Origin: Apostichopus japonicus
Taxonomy: Eukaryota; Echinodermata; Holothuroidea; Aspidochirotida; Stichopodidae
Length of the DNA stretch: 64,000 nt
Assembly: GCF_037975245.1 (NCBI RefSeq)
Contig: NC_092578.1
Coordinates: 11,266,321 to 11,330,320, forward strand
Direction: 5' to 3'
Shown here: positions 13,201-28,000 of the stretch, one piece after another
How positions within the stretch are numbered: position 1 is the first letter of the stretch
Layout of the letters: the number at the start of each line of letters is the position of its first letter
Position numbers and translations under genes: made by a program
The notes under the pieces: generated by a model
The model's input: only the letters and a program-made list of their open reading frames with translations
The model's database searches: none
What the model was told of the DNA's origin: nothing

Positions 13201-16200
13201 CAATCGAATGTTCGGTACCTATCAATCGAATGTTCGGTACCGATCAATCGAATGTTCGGTACCGATCAATCGAATGTTCGGTACCGAACAATCGAATGTT
13301 CGCTACCGATCGTTCGAATGTTCGGTACCGATTAATCGAATGTGCGGTACCGATCAATCGAATGTGCGGTACCGATCAATCGAATGTTCGGTACCGATCA
13401 ATCGAATGTTCGGTGCCGATCAATCCAATGTTCGGTACCGATCAATCGAATGTTCGGTACCGATCAATCGAATGTTCGGTACCTATCTATCGAATGTTCG
13501 GTACCGATCAATCGAATGTGCGATACCGAACATTCGAATGTTCGGTGCCGATCAATCCAAAGTTCGGTACCGATCAATCGAATGTTCGGTACCTATCTAT
13601 CGAATGTGCGGTACCGACCAATCGAATGTGCGGTACCGATCAATCGAATGTGCGGTACCGATCAATCGAATGTAGGGTATCGATGTATCGAATGTGCGAT
13701 ACCGATCAATCGAATGTGCGGTACTGATCAATCAAATGTTCGGTACCGATCAATCGAATGTTCGTTACCGATCAATCGAATGTTCGGTACCGATCAATCG
13801 AATATTCGGTACCGATCAATCGGATGTGAGGTATCGATCAATGGAATGTTCGGTACCGATCAATCGAATGTGGGGTACCGATCAATCGAATGTGCGATAC
13901 CTCTCTATCGAATTTGCGGTACCGACCAATCGAATGTGCGGTACCGATCAATCGAATGTTCGGTACCGAACAATCCAATGTTCGGTGCTGATCAATCCAA
14001 TGTTAGGTACCGATCAATCGAATGTTCGGTACCGATCAATCGAATGTTCGGTACCTATCTATCGAATGTTCGGTACCGATCAATCGAATGTGCGGTACCG
14101 ATCAATCGAATATGCGGTACCGATCAATCGAATGTGCGTTACCGATCGTTCGAATGTTCGGTACCGATTAATCGAATGTGCGGTACCGATCAATCGAATG
14201 TGCGGTACCGATCAATCGAATGTTCGGTACCGAACAATCGAATATTCGGTGCCGATCAATCGAATGTTCGGTACCGATCAATCGAATGTTCGGTACCGAT
14301 CAATCGAATGTTCGGTACCTATCTATCGAATGTTCGGTACCGATCAATCGAATGTGCGATACCGAACATTCGAATGTTCGGTGCCGATCAATCGAATGTT
14401 CGGTACCGATCAATCGAATGTGCGGTACCGATCAATCGAATGTTCTTTACCAATCAATCGAATGTGCGTTACCGATCAATCGAATGTTCGGTACCGATCA
14501 ATCGAATGTTCGGTACCTATCTATCGAATGTTCGGTACCAATCAATCGAATATTCGGTACCGATCAATCGAATGTGCGATGCCAATCAATCGAATGTGCG
14601 GTACCGACAAATCGAATGTTCGGTACCGATCAATGGAATGTGCGGTACCTCTCTATCGAATGTGCGGTACCGAACAATCGAATGTGCAATACCGACCAAT
14701 CGAATTTTCGGTACCGATCAATCGGATGTGAGGTATTGATCAATGGAATGTTCGGTACCGATCAATCGAATGTGGGATACCGATCAATCGAATGTGCGAT
14801 ACCGATCAATCGAATTTGCGGTACAGACCATTCGAATGTGCGGTACCGATCAATCGAATGTGCGATACCGATCAATCGAATGTTCGGTATCGATCAATCG
14901 AATGTGCGGTACCGATCAATCGAAAGTGCGGTACCGATCAATCGAATGTTCGGTACCGAACAATCGAATGTTCGGTGCCGATCAATCCAATGTTCGGTAC
15001 CGATCAATCGAATGTTCGGTACCGATCAATCCAATGTTCGGTACCTATCTATCGAATGTGCGGTACCGATCAATCGAATGTGCGGTACCGATCAATCGAA
15101 TATGCGGTACCGATCAATCGAATGTGCGTTACCGATCGTTCGAATGTTCGGTACCGATTAATCGAATGTGCGGTACCGATCAATCGAATGTGCGGTACCG
15201 ATCAATCAAATGTTCGGTACCGATCAATCGAATGTTCGGTTCCTATCTATCGAATGTTCGGTACCGATCAATCGAATGTGCGATACCGAACATTCGAATG
15301 TTCGGTGCCGATCAATCCAATGTTCGGTACCGATCAATCGAATGTTCGGTACCTATCTATCGAATGTGCGGTACCGATCAATCGAATGTGCGGTACCGAT
15401 CAATCGAATATGCGGTACCGATCAATCGAATGTGCGTTACCGATCGTTCGAATGTACCGTATCGATGTATCGAATGTTCGTTACCGATCAATCGAATGTT
15501 CGGTACCGATCAATCGAATGTTCGGTACCGATCAATCGAATGTTCGGTACCGATCAATCGAATGTTCGGTACCGAACAATCGAATGTTCGCTACCGATCA
15601 ATCAAATGTTTGCTACCGATCAATCGAATGTGCGGTACCGATCAATCGAATGTGCGGTACCGATCAATCGAATGTTCGGTACCGAACAATCGAATGTTCG
15701 GTGCTGATCAATCCAATGTTCGGTACCGATCAATCGAATGTTCGGTACCGATCAATCGAATGTTCGGTACCTATCTATCGAATGTTCGGTACCGATCAAT
15801 CGAATGTGCGATACCGAACATTCGAATGTTCGGTGCCGATCAATCCAAAGTTCGGTACCGATCAATCGAATGTTCGGTACCTATCTATCGAATGTGCGGT
15901 ACCGATCAATCGAAAGTGCGGTACCGATCAATCTAATGTGCGGTACCGATCAATCGAATGTACCGTATCGATGTATCGAATGTGCGATACCGATCAATCG
16001 AATGTGCGGTACTGATCAATCAAATGTTCGGTACCGATCAATCGAATGTTCGTTACCGATCAATCGAATGTTCGGTACCGATCAATCGAATGTTCGGTAC
16101 CGAACAATCGAATGTTCGGTGCCGATCAATCCAATGTTCGGTACCGATCAATCGAATGTTCGGTACCGATCAATCCAATGTTCGGTACCTATCTATCGAA

Positions 16201-17313
16201 TGTGCGGTACCGATCAATCGAATGTGCGGTACCGATCAATCGAATATGCGGTACCGATCAATCGAATGTGCGTTACCGATCGTTCGAATGTTCGGTACCG
16301 ATTAATCGAATGTGCGGTACCGATCAATCGAATGTGCGGTACCGATCAATCAAATGTTCGGTACCGATCAATCGAATGTTCGGTTCCTATCTATCGAATG
16401 TTCGGTACCGATCAATCGAATGTGCGATACCGAACATTCGAATGTTCGGTGCCGATCAATCCAATGTTCGGTACCGATCAATCGAATGTTCGGTACCTAT
16501 CTATCGAATGTGCGGTACCGATCAATCGAATGTGCGGTACCGATCAATCGAATATGCGGTACCGATCAATCGAATGTGCGTTACCGATCGTTCGAATGTA
16601 CCGTATCGATGTATCGAATGTGCGATAACGATCAATCGAATGTGCGATACTGATCAATCGAATGTTCGGTACAGATCAATCGAATGTTCGTTACCGATCA
16701 ATCGAATGTTCGGTACCGATCAATCGAATGTTCGGTACCGATCAATCGAATGTTCGGTACCGATCAATCGAATGTTCGGTACCGAACAATCGAATGTTCG
16801 CTACCGATCAATCAAATGTTTGCTACCGATCAATCGAATGTGCGGTACCGATCAATCGAATGTGCGGTACCGATCAATCGAATGTTCGGTACCGAACAAT
16901 CGAATGTTCGGTGCTGATCAATCCAATGTTCGGTACCGATCAATCGAATGTTCGGTACCGATCAATCGAATGTTCGGTACCTATCTATCGAATGTTCGGT
17001 ACCGATCAATCGAATGTGCGATACCGAACATTCGAATGTTCGGTGCCGATCAATCCAAAGTTCGGTACCGATCAATCGAATGTTCGGTACCTATCTATCG
17101 AATGTGCGGTACCGATCAATCGAAAGTGCGGTACCGATCAATCGAATGTGCGGTACCGATCAATCGAATGTACCGTATCGATGTATCGAATGTGCGATAC
17201 CGATCAATCGAATGTGCGGTACTGATCAATCAAATGTTCGGTACCGATCAATCGAATGTTCGTTACCGATCAATCGAATGTTCGGTACCGATCAATCGAA
17301 TGTTCGGTACCGA
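10253..17313. repeat. Higher-order block B, about 7.06 kb relative of block A
   Basis: This block follows block A directly and matches it monomer by monomer except for three losses: 110 bp (5 monomers, near 10,900), 1,056 bp (48 monomers, one copy of the internal duplication of A) and 66 bp (3 monomers, near 15,472, where ATGTATCG is joined directly to AATGTTCGTTACC). The sum, 1,232 bp, is exactly the 8,293 to 7,061 length difference. Every structural difference is therefore a multiple of 22 bp, as expected for recombination in register between sister arrays. The end near 17,313 coincides with the start of another duplication. Confidence 0.78.
10330..10350. repeat. 21-bp monomer, second copy
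   Basis: The same CGATCATCG deletion occurs with the same TTCGGTTCCTATC flank as at 2,037. This identifies it as a copy by descent in block B rather than an independent deletion. Confidence 0.9.
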
Positions 17314-20300
17314 ACAATCCAATGTTCGGTGCTGATCAATCCAATGTTAGGTACCGATCAATCGAATGTTCGGTACCGATCAATCGAATGTTCGGTACCT
17401 ATCTATCGAATGTTCGGTACCGATCAATCGAATGTGCGGTACCGATCAATCGAATATGCGGTACCGATCAATCGAATGTGCGTTACCGATCGTTCGAATG
17501 TTCGGTACCGATTAATCGAATGTGCGGTACCGATCAATCGAATGTGCGGTACCGATCAATCGAATGTTCGGTACCGAACAATCGAATATTCGGTGCCGAT
17601 CAATCGAATGTTCGGTACCGATCAATCGAATGTTCGGTACCGATCAATCGAATGTTCGGTACCTATCTATCGAATGTTCGGTACCGATCAATCGAATGTG
17701 CGATACCGAACATTCGAATGTTCGGTGCCGATCAATCGAATGTTCGGTACCGATCAATCGAATGTGCGGTACCGATCAATCGAATGTTCTTTACCAATCA
17801 ATCGAATGTGCGTTACCGATCAATCGAATGTTCGGTACCGATCAATCGAATGTTCGGTACCTATCTATCGAATGTTCGGTACCAATCAATCGAATATTCG
17901 GTACCGATCAATCGAATGTGCGATGCCAATCAATCGAATGTGCGGTACCGACAAATCGAATGTTCGGTACCGATCAATGGAATGTGCGGTACCTCTCTAT
18001 CGAATGTGCGGTACCGAACAATCGAATGTGCAATACCGACCAATCGAATTTTCGGTACCGATCAATCGGATGTGAGGTATTGATCAATGGAATGTTCGGT
18101 ACCGATCAATCGAATGTGGGATACCGATCAATCGAATGTGCGATACCGATCAATCGAATTTGCGGTACAGACCATTCGAATGTGCGGTACCGATCAATCG
18201 AATGTGCGATACCGATCAATCGAATGTTCGGTATCGATCAATCGAATGTGCGGTACCGATCAATCGAAAGTGCGGTACCGATCAATCGAATGTTCGGTAC
18301 CGAACAATCGAATGTTCGGTGCCGATCAATCCAATGTTCGGTACCGATCAATCGAATGTTCGGTACCGATCAATCCAATGTTCGGTACCTATCTATCGAA
18401 TGTGCGGTACCGATCAATCGAATGTGCGGTACCGATCAATCGAATATGCGGTACCGATCAATCGAATGTGCGTTACCGATCGTTCGAATGTTCGGTACCG
18501 ATTAATCGAATGTGCGGTACCGATCAATCGAATGTGCGGTACCGATCAATCAAATGTTCGGTACCGATCAATCGAATGTTCGGTTCCTATCTATCGAATG
18601 TTCGGTACCGATCAATCGAATGTGCGATACCGAACATTCGAATGTTCGGTGCCGATCAATCCAATGTTCGGTACCGATCAATCGAATGTTCGGTACCTAT
18701 CTATCGAATGTGCGGTACCGATCAATCGAATGTGCGGTACCGATCAATCGAATATGCGGTACCGATCAATCGAATGTGCGTTACCGATCGTTCGAATGTA
18801 CCGTATCGATGTATCGAATGTTCGTTACCGATCAATCGAATGTTCGGTACCGATCAATCGAATGTTCGGTACCGATCAATCGAATGTTCGGTACCGATCA
18901 ATCGAATGTTCGGTACCGAACAATCGAATGTTCGCTACCGATCAATCAAATGTTTGCTACCGATCAATCGAATGTGCGGTACCGATCAATCGAATGTGCG
19001 GTACCGATCAATCGAATGTTCGGTACCGAACAATCGAATGTTCGGTGCTGATCAATCCAATGTTCGGTACCGATCAATCGAATGTTCGGTACCGATCAAT
19101 CGAATGTTCGGTACCTATCTATCGAATGTTCGGTACCGATCAATCGAATGTGCGATACCGAACATTCGAATGTTCGGTGCCGATCAATCCAAAGTTCGGT
19201 ACCGATCAATCGAATGTTCGGTACCTATCTATCGAATGTGCGGTACCGATCAATCGAAAGTGCGGTACCGATCAATCGAATGTGCGGTACCGATCAATCG
19301 AATGTACCGTATCGATGTATCGAATGTGCGATACCGATCAATCGAATGTGCGGTACTGATCGATCAAATGTTCGGTACCGATCAATCGAATGTTCGTTAC
19401 CGATCAATCGAATGTTCGGTACCGATCAATCGAATGTTCGGTACCGAACAATCGAATGTTCGGTGCCGATCAATCCAATGTTCGGTACCGATCAATCGAA
19501 TGTTCGGTACCGATCAATCCAATGTTCGGTACCTATCTATCGAATGTGCGGTACCGATCAATCGAATGTGCGGTACCGATCAATCGAATATGCGGTACCG
19601 ATCAATCGAATGTGCGTTACCGATCGTTCGAATGTTCGGTACCGATTAATCGAATGTGCGGTACCGATCAATCGAATGTGCGGTACCGATCAATCAAATG
19701 TTCGGTACCGATCAATCGAATGTTCGGTTCCTATCTATCGAATGTTCGGTACCGATCAATCGAATGTGCGATACCGAACATTCGAATGTTCGGTGCCGAT
19801 CAATCCAATGTTCAGTACCGATCAATCGAATGTTCGGTACCTATCTATCGAATGTGCGGTACCGATCAATCGAATGTGCGGTACCGATCAATCGAATATG
19901 CGGTACCGATCAATCGAATGTGCGTTACCGATCGTTCGAATGTACCGTATCGATGTATCGAATGTGCGATAACGATCAATCGAATGTGCGATACTGATCA
20001 ATCGAATGTTCGGTACAGATCAATCGAATGTTCGTTACCGATCAATCGAATGTTCGGTACCGATCAATCGAATGTTCGGTACCGATCAATCGAATGTTCG
20101 GTACCGATCAATCGAATGTTCGGTACCGAACAATCGAATGTTCGCTACCGATCAATCAAATGTTTGCTACCGATCAATCGAATGTGCGGTACCGATCAAT
20201 CGAATGTGCGGTACCGATCAATCGAATGTTCGGTACCGAACAATCGAATGTTCGGTGCTGATCAATCCAATGTTCGGTACCGATCAATCGAATGTTCGGT

Positions 20301-20640
20301 ACCGATCAATCGAATGTTCGGTACCTATCTATCGAATGTTCGGTACCGATCAATCGAATGTGCGATACCGAACATTCGAATGTTCGGTGCCGATCAATCC
20401 AAAGTTCGGTACCGATCAATCGAATGTTCGGTACCTATCTATCGAATGTGCGGTACCGATCAATCGAAAGTGCGGTACCGATCAATCGAATGTGCGGTAC
20501 CGATCAATCGAATGTACCGTATCGATGTATCGAATGTGCGATACCGATCAATCGAATGTGCGGTACTGATCAATCAAATGTTCGGTACCGATCAATCGAA
20601 TGTTCGTTACCGATCAATCGAATGTTCGGTACCGATCAAT
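13950..20640. repeat. Tandem duplication of 3,344 bp (152 monomers)
   Basis: Variant order in about 13,950-17,300 repeats in about 17,300-20,640 at a constant offset of 3,344 bp, for example the GAACAATCC monomer at 13,968 and 17,312 and the TCTTTACCAATC monomer in both copies. Because 3,344 is exactly 152 times 22 and the offset is constant, the copies differ by substitutions only. Copy 1 is the distal part of block B, so this event is later than the A/B duplication. Confidence 0.8.
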
Positions 20641-21300
20641 CGAATATTCGGTACCGATCAATCGAATTTTCGGTACCGAACAATCGAATGTTCGGTGCTG
20701 ATCAATCCAATGTTCGGTACCGATCAATCGAATGTTCGGTACCGATCATCGAATGTTCGGTTCCTATCTATCGAATGTGCGGTACCGATCAATCGAATGT
20801 GCGGTACCGATCAATCGAATATGCGGTACCGATCAATCGAATGTGTGTTACCGATCATTCGAATGTTCGGTACCGATTAATCGAATGTGCGGTACCGATC
20901 AATCGAATGTGCGGTACCGATCAATCGAATGTTCGTTACCGAACAATCGAATGTTCGGTGATGATCAATCCAATGTTCGGTACCGATCAATCGAATGTTC
21001 GGTACCGATCAATCGAATGTTCGGTACCTATCTATCGAATATTCGGTACCGATCAATCGAATGTGCGATACCGAACATTCAAATGTTCGGTGCCGATCAA
21101 TCCAATGTTCGGTACCGATCAATCGAATGTTCGGTACCTATCTATCGAATGTGCGGTACCGACCAATCGAATGTGCGGTACCGATCAATCGAATGTGCGG
21201 TACCGATCAATCGAATGTACCGTATCGATGTATCGAATGTGCGATACCGATCAATCGAATGTGCGGTACTGAGCAATCAAATGTTCGGTACCGATCAATC
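20640..21300. repeat. Third copy of the block start marked by the 21-bp monomer
   Basis: This segment matches about 10,235-10,895 at an offset of 10,405 bp (473 monomers minus one base), and about 1,965-2,600 through block A. It includes GAATTTTCGGTACCGAAC, the 21-bp monomer at 20,735-20,755, TTCGGTTCCTATC and the ACATTCAAATG form. After about 21,300 the variant order changes, so only the proximal part of the block is present. The sequence to about 24,330 is a mosaic of pieces related to 17.3-20.3 kb and 6.2-7.6 kb. Confidence 0.72.
20735..20755. repeat. 21-bp monomer, third copy
   Basis: This is the third occurrence of the CGATCATCG deletion with the same flanks. It shows that the block start was copied at least twice. 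Confidence 0.9.
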
Positions 21301-24300
21301 GAATGTTCGTTACCGATCAATCGAATGTTCGGTACCGATCAATCGAATATTCGGTACCGATCAATCGAATGTTCGGTACCTATCTATCGAATGTTCGGTA
21401 CCGATCAATCGAATGTTCGGTACCGATCAATCGAATGTTCGGTACCGATCAATCGAATGTGCGGTACCTCTCTATCGAATGTGCGGTACCGAACAATCGA
21501 ATGTGCAATACCGACCAATCGAATTTTCGGTACCGATCAATCGGATGTGAGGTATTGATCAATGGAATGTTCGGTACCGATCAATCGAATGTGGGCTACC
21601 GATCAATCGAATGTGCGATACCGATCAATCGAATTTGCGGTACAGACCATTCGAATGTGCGGTACCGATCAATCGAATGTGCGATACCGATCAATCGAAT
21701 GTTCGGTATCGATCAATCGAATGTGCGGTACCGATCAATCGAAAGTGCGGTACCGATCAATCGAATGTTCGGTACCGAACAATCGAATGTTCGGTGCCGA
21801 TCAATCCAATGTTCGGTACCGATCAATCGAATGTTCGGTACCGATCAATCCAATGTTCGGTACCTATCTATCGAATGTGCGGTACCGATCAATCGAATGT
21901 GCGGTACCGATCAATCGAATATGCGGTACCGATCAATCGAATGTGCGTTACCGATCGTTCGAATGTTCGGTACCGATTAATCGAATGTGCGGTACCGATC
22001 AATCGAATGTGCGGTACCGATCAATCAAATGTTCGGTACCGATCAATCGAATGTTCGGTTCCTATCTATCGAATGTTCGGTACCGATCAATCGAATGTGC
22101 GATACCGAACATTCGAATGTTCGGTGCCGATCAATCCAATGTTCGGTACCGATCAATCGAATGTTCGGTACCTATCTATCGAATGTGCGGTACCGATCAA
22201 TCGAATGTGCGGTACCGATCAATCGAATATGCGGTACCGATCAATCGAATGTGCGTTACCGATCGTTCGAATGTACCGTATCGATGTATCGAATGTGCGA
22301 TAACGATCAATCGAATGTGCGATACTGATCAATCGAATGTTCGGTACCGATCAATCGAATGTTCGGTACCGATCAATCGAATGTTCGGTACCGATCAATC
22401 GAATGTTCGGTACCGAACAATCGAATGTTCGCTACCGATCAATCAAATGTTTGCTACCGATCAATCGAATGTGCGGTACCGATCAATCGAATGTGCGGTA
22501 CCGATCAATCGAATGTTCGGTACCGAACAATCGAATGTTCGGTGCTGATCAATCCAATGTTCGGTACCGATCAATCGAATGTTCGGTACCGATCAATCGA
22601 ATGTTCGGTACCTATCTATCGAATGTTCGGTACCGATCAATCGAATGTGCGATACCGAACATTCGAATGTTCGGTGCCGATCAATCCAAAGTTCGGTACC
22701 GATCAATCGAATGTTCGGTACCTATCTATCGAATGTGCGGTACCGATCAATCGAAAGTGCGGTACCGATCAATCGAATGTGCGGTACCGATCAATCGAAT
22801 GTACCGTATCGATGTATCGAATGTTCGGTACCGATCAATCGAATGTTCGGTACCGATCAATCGAATGTTCGGTACCGAACAATCGAATGTTCGCTACCGA
22901 TCGTTCGAATGTTCGGTACCGATTAATCGAATGTGCGGTACCGATCAATCGAATGTGCGGTACCGATCAATCGAATGTTCGGTACCGAACAATCGAATGT
23001 TCGGTGCCGATCAATCCAATGTTCGGTACCGATCAATCGAATGTTCGGTACCGATCAATCGAATGTTCGGGACCTATCTATCGAATGTTCGGTACCGATC
23101 AATCGAATGTGCGATACCGAACATTCGAATGTTCGGTGCCGATCAATCCAATGTTCGGTACCGATCAATCGAATGTTCGGTACCTATCTATCGAATGTGC
23201 GGTACCGACCAATCGAATGTGCGGTACCGATCAATCGAATGTGCGGTACCGATCAATCGAATGTAGGGTATCGATGTATCGAATGTGCGATACCGATCAA
23301 TCGAATGTGCGGTACTGATCAATCAAATGTTCGGTACCGATCAATCGAATGTTCGTTACCGATCAATCGAATGTTCGGTACCGATCAATCGAATATTCGG
23401 TACCGATCAATCGGATGTGAGGTATCGATCAATGGAATGTTCGGTGCCGATCAATCGAATGTGGGGTACCGATCAATCGAATGTGCGATACCGATCAATC
23501 GAATTTGCGGTACCGACCAATCGAATGTGCGGTACCGATCAATCGAATGTTCGGTACCGAACAATCCAATGTTCGGTGCTGATCAATCCAATGTTAGGTA
23601 CCGATCAATCGAATGTTCGGTACCGATCAATCGAATGTTCGGTACCTATCTATCGAATGTTCGGTACCGATCAATCGAATGTGCGGTACCGATCAATCGA
23701 ATATGCGGTACCGATCAATCGAATGTGCGTTACCGATCGTTCGAATGTTCGGTACCGATTAATCGAATGTGCGGTACCGATCAATCGAATGTGCGGTACC
23801 GATCAATCGAATGTTCGGTACCGAACAATCGAATATTCGGTGCCGATCAATCCAATGTTCGGTACCGATCAATCGAATGTTCGGTACCGATCAATCGAAT
23901 GTTCGGTACCTATCTATCGAATGTTCGGTACCGATCAATCGAATGTGCGATACCGAACATTCGAATGTTCGGTGCCGATCAATCGAATGTTCGGTACCGA
24001 TCAATCGAATGTGCGGTACCGATCAATCGAATGTTCTTTACCAATCAATCGAATGTGCGTTACCGATCAATCGAATGTTCGGTACCGATCAATCGAATGT
24101 TCGGTACCTATCTATCGAATGTTCGGTACCAATCAATCGAATATTCGGTACCGATCAATCGAATGTGCGATGCCAATCAATCGAATGTGCGGTACCGACA
24201 AATCGAATGTTCGGTACCGATCAATGGAATGTGCGGTACCTCTCTATCGAATGTGCGGTACCGAACAATAGAATGTGCAATACCGACCAATCGAATTTTC

Positions 24301-25086
24301 GGTACCGATCAATCGGATGTGAGGTATTGATCAATGGAATGTTCGGTACCGATCAATCGAATGTGGGATACCGATCAATCGAATGTGCGATACCGATCAA
24401 TCGAATTTGCGGTACAGACCATTCGAATGTGCGGTACCGATCAATCGAATGTGCGATACCGATCAATCGAATGTTCGGTATCGATCAATCGAATGTGCGG
24501 TACCGATCAATCGAAAGTGCGGTACCGATCAATCGAATGTTCGGTACCGAACAATCGAATGTTCGGTGCCGATCAATCCAATGTTCGGTACCGATCAATC
24601 GAATGTTCGGTACCGATCAATCCAATGTTCGGTACCTATCTATCGAATGTGCGGTACCGATCAATCGAATGTGCGGTACCGATCAATCGAATATGCGGTA
24701 CCGATCAATCGAATGTGCGTTACCGATCGTTCGAATGTTCGGTACCGATTAATCGAATGTGCGGTACCGATCAATCGAATGTGCGGTACCGATCAATCAA
24801 ATGTTCGGTACCGATCAATCGAATGTTCGGTTCCTATCTATCGAATGTTCGGTACCGATCAATCGAATGTGCGATACCGAACATTCGAATGTTCGGTGCC
24901 GATCAATCCAATGTTCGGTACCGATCAATCGAATGTTCGGTACCTATCTATCGAATGTGCGGTACCGACCAATCGAATGTGCGGTACCGATCAATCGAAT
25001 GTGCGGTACCGATCAATCGAATGTACCGTATCGATGTATCGAATGTGCGATAACGATCAATCGAATGTGCGATACTGATCAATCGA

Positions 25087-28000
25087 ATGTTCGGTACCGA
25101 TCAATCGAATGTTCGTTCCCGATCAATCGAATGTTCGGTACCGATCAATCGAATGTTCGGTACCGATCAATCGAATGTTCGGTACCGATCAATCGAATAT
25201 TCGGTACCGAACAATCGAATGTTCGCTACCGATCAATCAAATGTTTGCTACCGATCAATCGAATGTGCGGTACCGATCAATCGAATGTGCGGTACCGATC
25301 AATCGAATGTTCGGTACCGATCAATCGAATGTTCGGTACCTATCTATCGAATGTTCGGTACCGATCAATCGAATGTGCGATACCGAACATTCGAATGTTC
25401 GGTGCCGATCAATCCAAAGTTCGGTAACGATCAATCGAATGTTCGGTACCTATCTATCGAATGTGCGGTACCGATCAATCGAAAGTGCGGTACCGATCAA
25501 TCGAATGTGCTGTACCGATCAATCGAATGTACCGTATCGATGTATCGAATGTGCGATACCGATCAATCGAATGTGCGGTACTGATCAATCAAATGTTCGG
25601 TACCGATCAATCGAATGTTCGTTACCGATCAATCGAATGTTCGGTACCGATCAATCGAATATTCGGTACCGATCAATCGAATGTTCGGTACCTATCAATC
25701 GAATGTTCGGTACCGATCAATCGAATGTTCGGTACCGATCAATCGAATGTTCGGTACCGAACAATCGAATGTTCGCTACCGATCAATCGAATGTTCGCTA
25801 CCGATCAATCGAATGTGCGTTACCGATCAATGGAATGTGCGGTACCGATCAATCGAATGTTCTTTACCGACCAATCTAATGTTCGTTACCGATCAATCGA
25901 ATGTGCGTTACCGATCAATCGAATGTTCGGTACCGATCAATCGAATGTTCGGTACCTATCTATCGAATGTTCGGTACCGATCAATCGAATGTGCGATACC
26001 GAACATTCGAATGTTCGGTGCCGATCAATCCAATGTTCGGTACCGATCAATCGAATGTTCGGTACCTATCTATCGAATGTGCGGTACCGACCAATCGAAT
26101 GTTCGGTACCGATCAATCCAATGTTCGGTACCGATCAATCGAATGTTCGGTACCTATCTATCGAATGTGCGGTACCGACCAATCGAATGTGCGGTACCGA
26201 TCAATCGAATGTGCGGTACCGATCAATCGAATGTACCGTATCGATGTATCGAATGTGCGATAACGATCAATCGAATGTGCGATACTGATCAATCGAATGT
26301 TCGGTACCGATCAATCGAATGTTCGTTACCGATCAATCGAATGTTCGGTACCGATCAATCGAATGTTCGGTACCGATCAATCGAATGTTCGGTACCGATC
26401 AATCGAATATTCGGTACCGAACAATCGAATGTTCGCTACCGATCAATCAAATGTTTGCTACCGATCAATCGAATGTGCGGTACCGATCAATCGAATGTGC
26501 GGTACCGATCAATCGAATGTTCGGTACCGAACAATCGAATGTTCGGTGCTGATCAATCCAATGTTCGGTACCGATCAATCCAATGTTCGGTACCGATCAA
26601 TCGAATGTTCGGTACCTATCTATCGAATGTTCGGTACCGATCAATCGAATGTGCGATACCGAACATTCGAATGTTCGGTGCCGATCAATCCAAAGTTCGG
26701 TACCGATCAATCGAATGTTCGGTACCTATCTATCGAATGTGCGGTACCGATCAATCGAAAGTGCGGTACCGATCAATCGAATGTGCTGTACCGATCAATC
26801 GAATGTACCGTATCGATGTATCGAATGTGCGATACCGATCAATCGAATGTGCGGTACTGATCAATCAAATGTTCGGTACCGATCAATCGAATGTTCGTTA
26901 CCGATCAATCGAATGTTCGGTACCGATCAATCGAATATTCGGTACCGATCAATCGAATGTTCGGTACCTATCAATCGAATGTTCGGTACCGATCAATCGA
27001 ATGTTCGGTACCGATCAATCGAATGTTCGGTACCGAACAATCGAATGTTCGCTACCGATCAATCGAATGTTCGCTACCGATCAATCGAATGTGCGTTACC
27101 GATCAATGGAATGTGCGGTAACGATCAATCGAATGTTCTTTACCGATCAATCTAATGTTCGTTACCGATCAATCGAATGTGCGTTACCGATCAATCGAAT
27201 GTTCGGTACCGATCAATCGAATGTTCGGTACCTATCTATCGAATGTTCGGTACCGATCAATCGAATGTGCGATTCCGAACATTCGAATGTTCGGTGCCGA
27301 TCAATCCAATGTTCGGTACCGATCAATCGAATGTTCGGTACCTATCTATCGAATGTGCGGTACCGACCAATCGAATGTTCGGTACCGATCAATCAAATGT
27401 TCGGTACCGATCAATCGAATGTTCGGTACCTATCTATCGAATGTGCGGTACCGACCAATCGAATGTGCGGTACCGATCAATCGAATGTGCGGTACCGATC
27501 AATCGAATGTACCGTATCGATGTATCGAATGTGCGATAACGATCAATCCAATGTGCGATACTGATCAATCGAATGTTCGGTACCGATCAATCGAATGTTC
27601 GTTACCGATCAATCGAATGTTCGGTACCGATCAATCGAATGTTCGGTACCGATCAATCGAATGTTCGGTACCGATCAATCGAATGTTCGGTACCGAACAA
27701 TCGAATGTTCGCTACCGATCAATCAAATGTTTGCTACCGATCAATCGAATGTGCGGTACCGATCAATCGAATGTGCGGTACCGATCAATCGAATGTTCGG
27801 TACCGAACAATCGAATGTTCGGTGCTGATCAATCCAATGTTCGGTACCGATCAATCCAATGTTCGGTACCGATCAATCGAATGTTCGGTACCTATCTATC
27901 GAATGTTCGGTACCGATCAATCGAATGTGCGATACCGAACATTCGAATGTTCGGTGCCGATCAATCCAAAGTTCGGTACCGATCAATCGAATGTTCGGTA

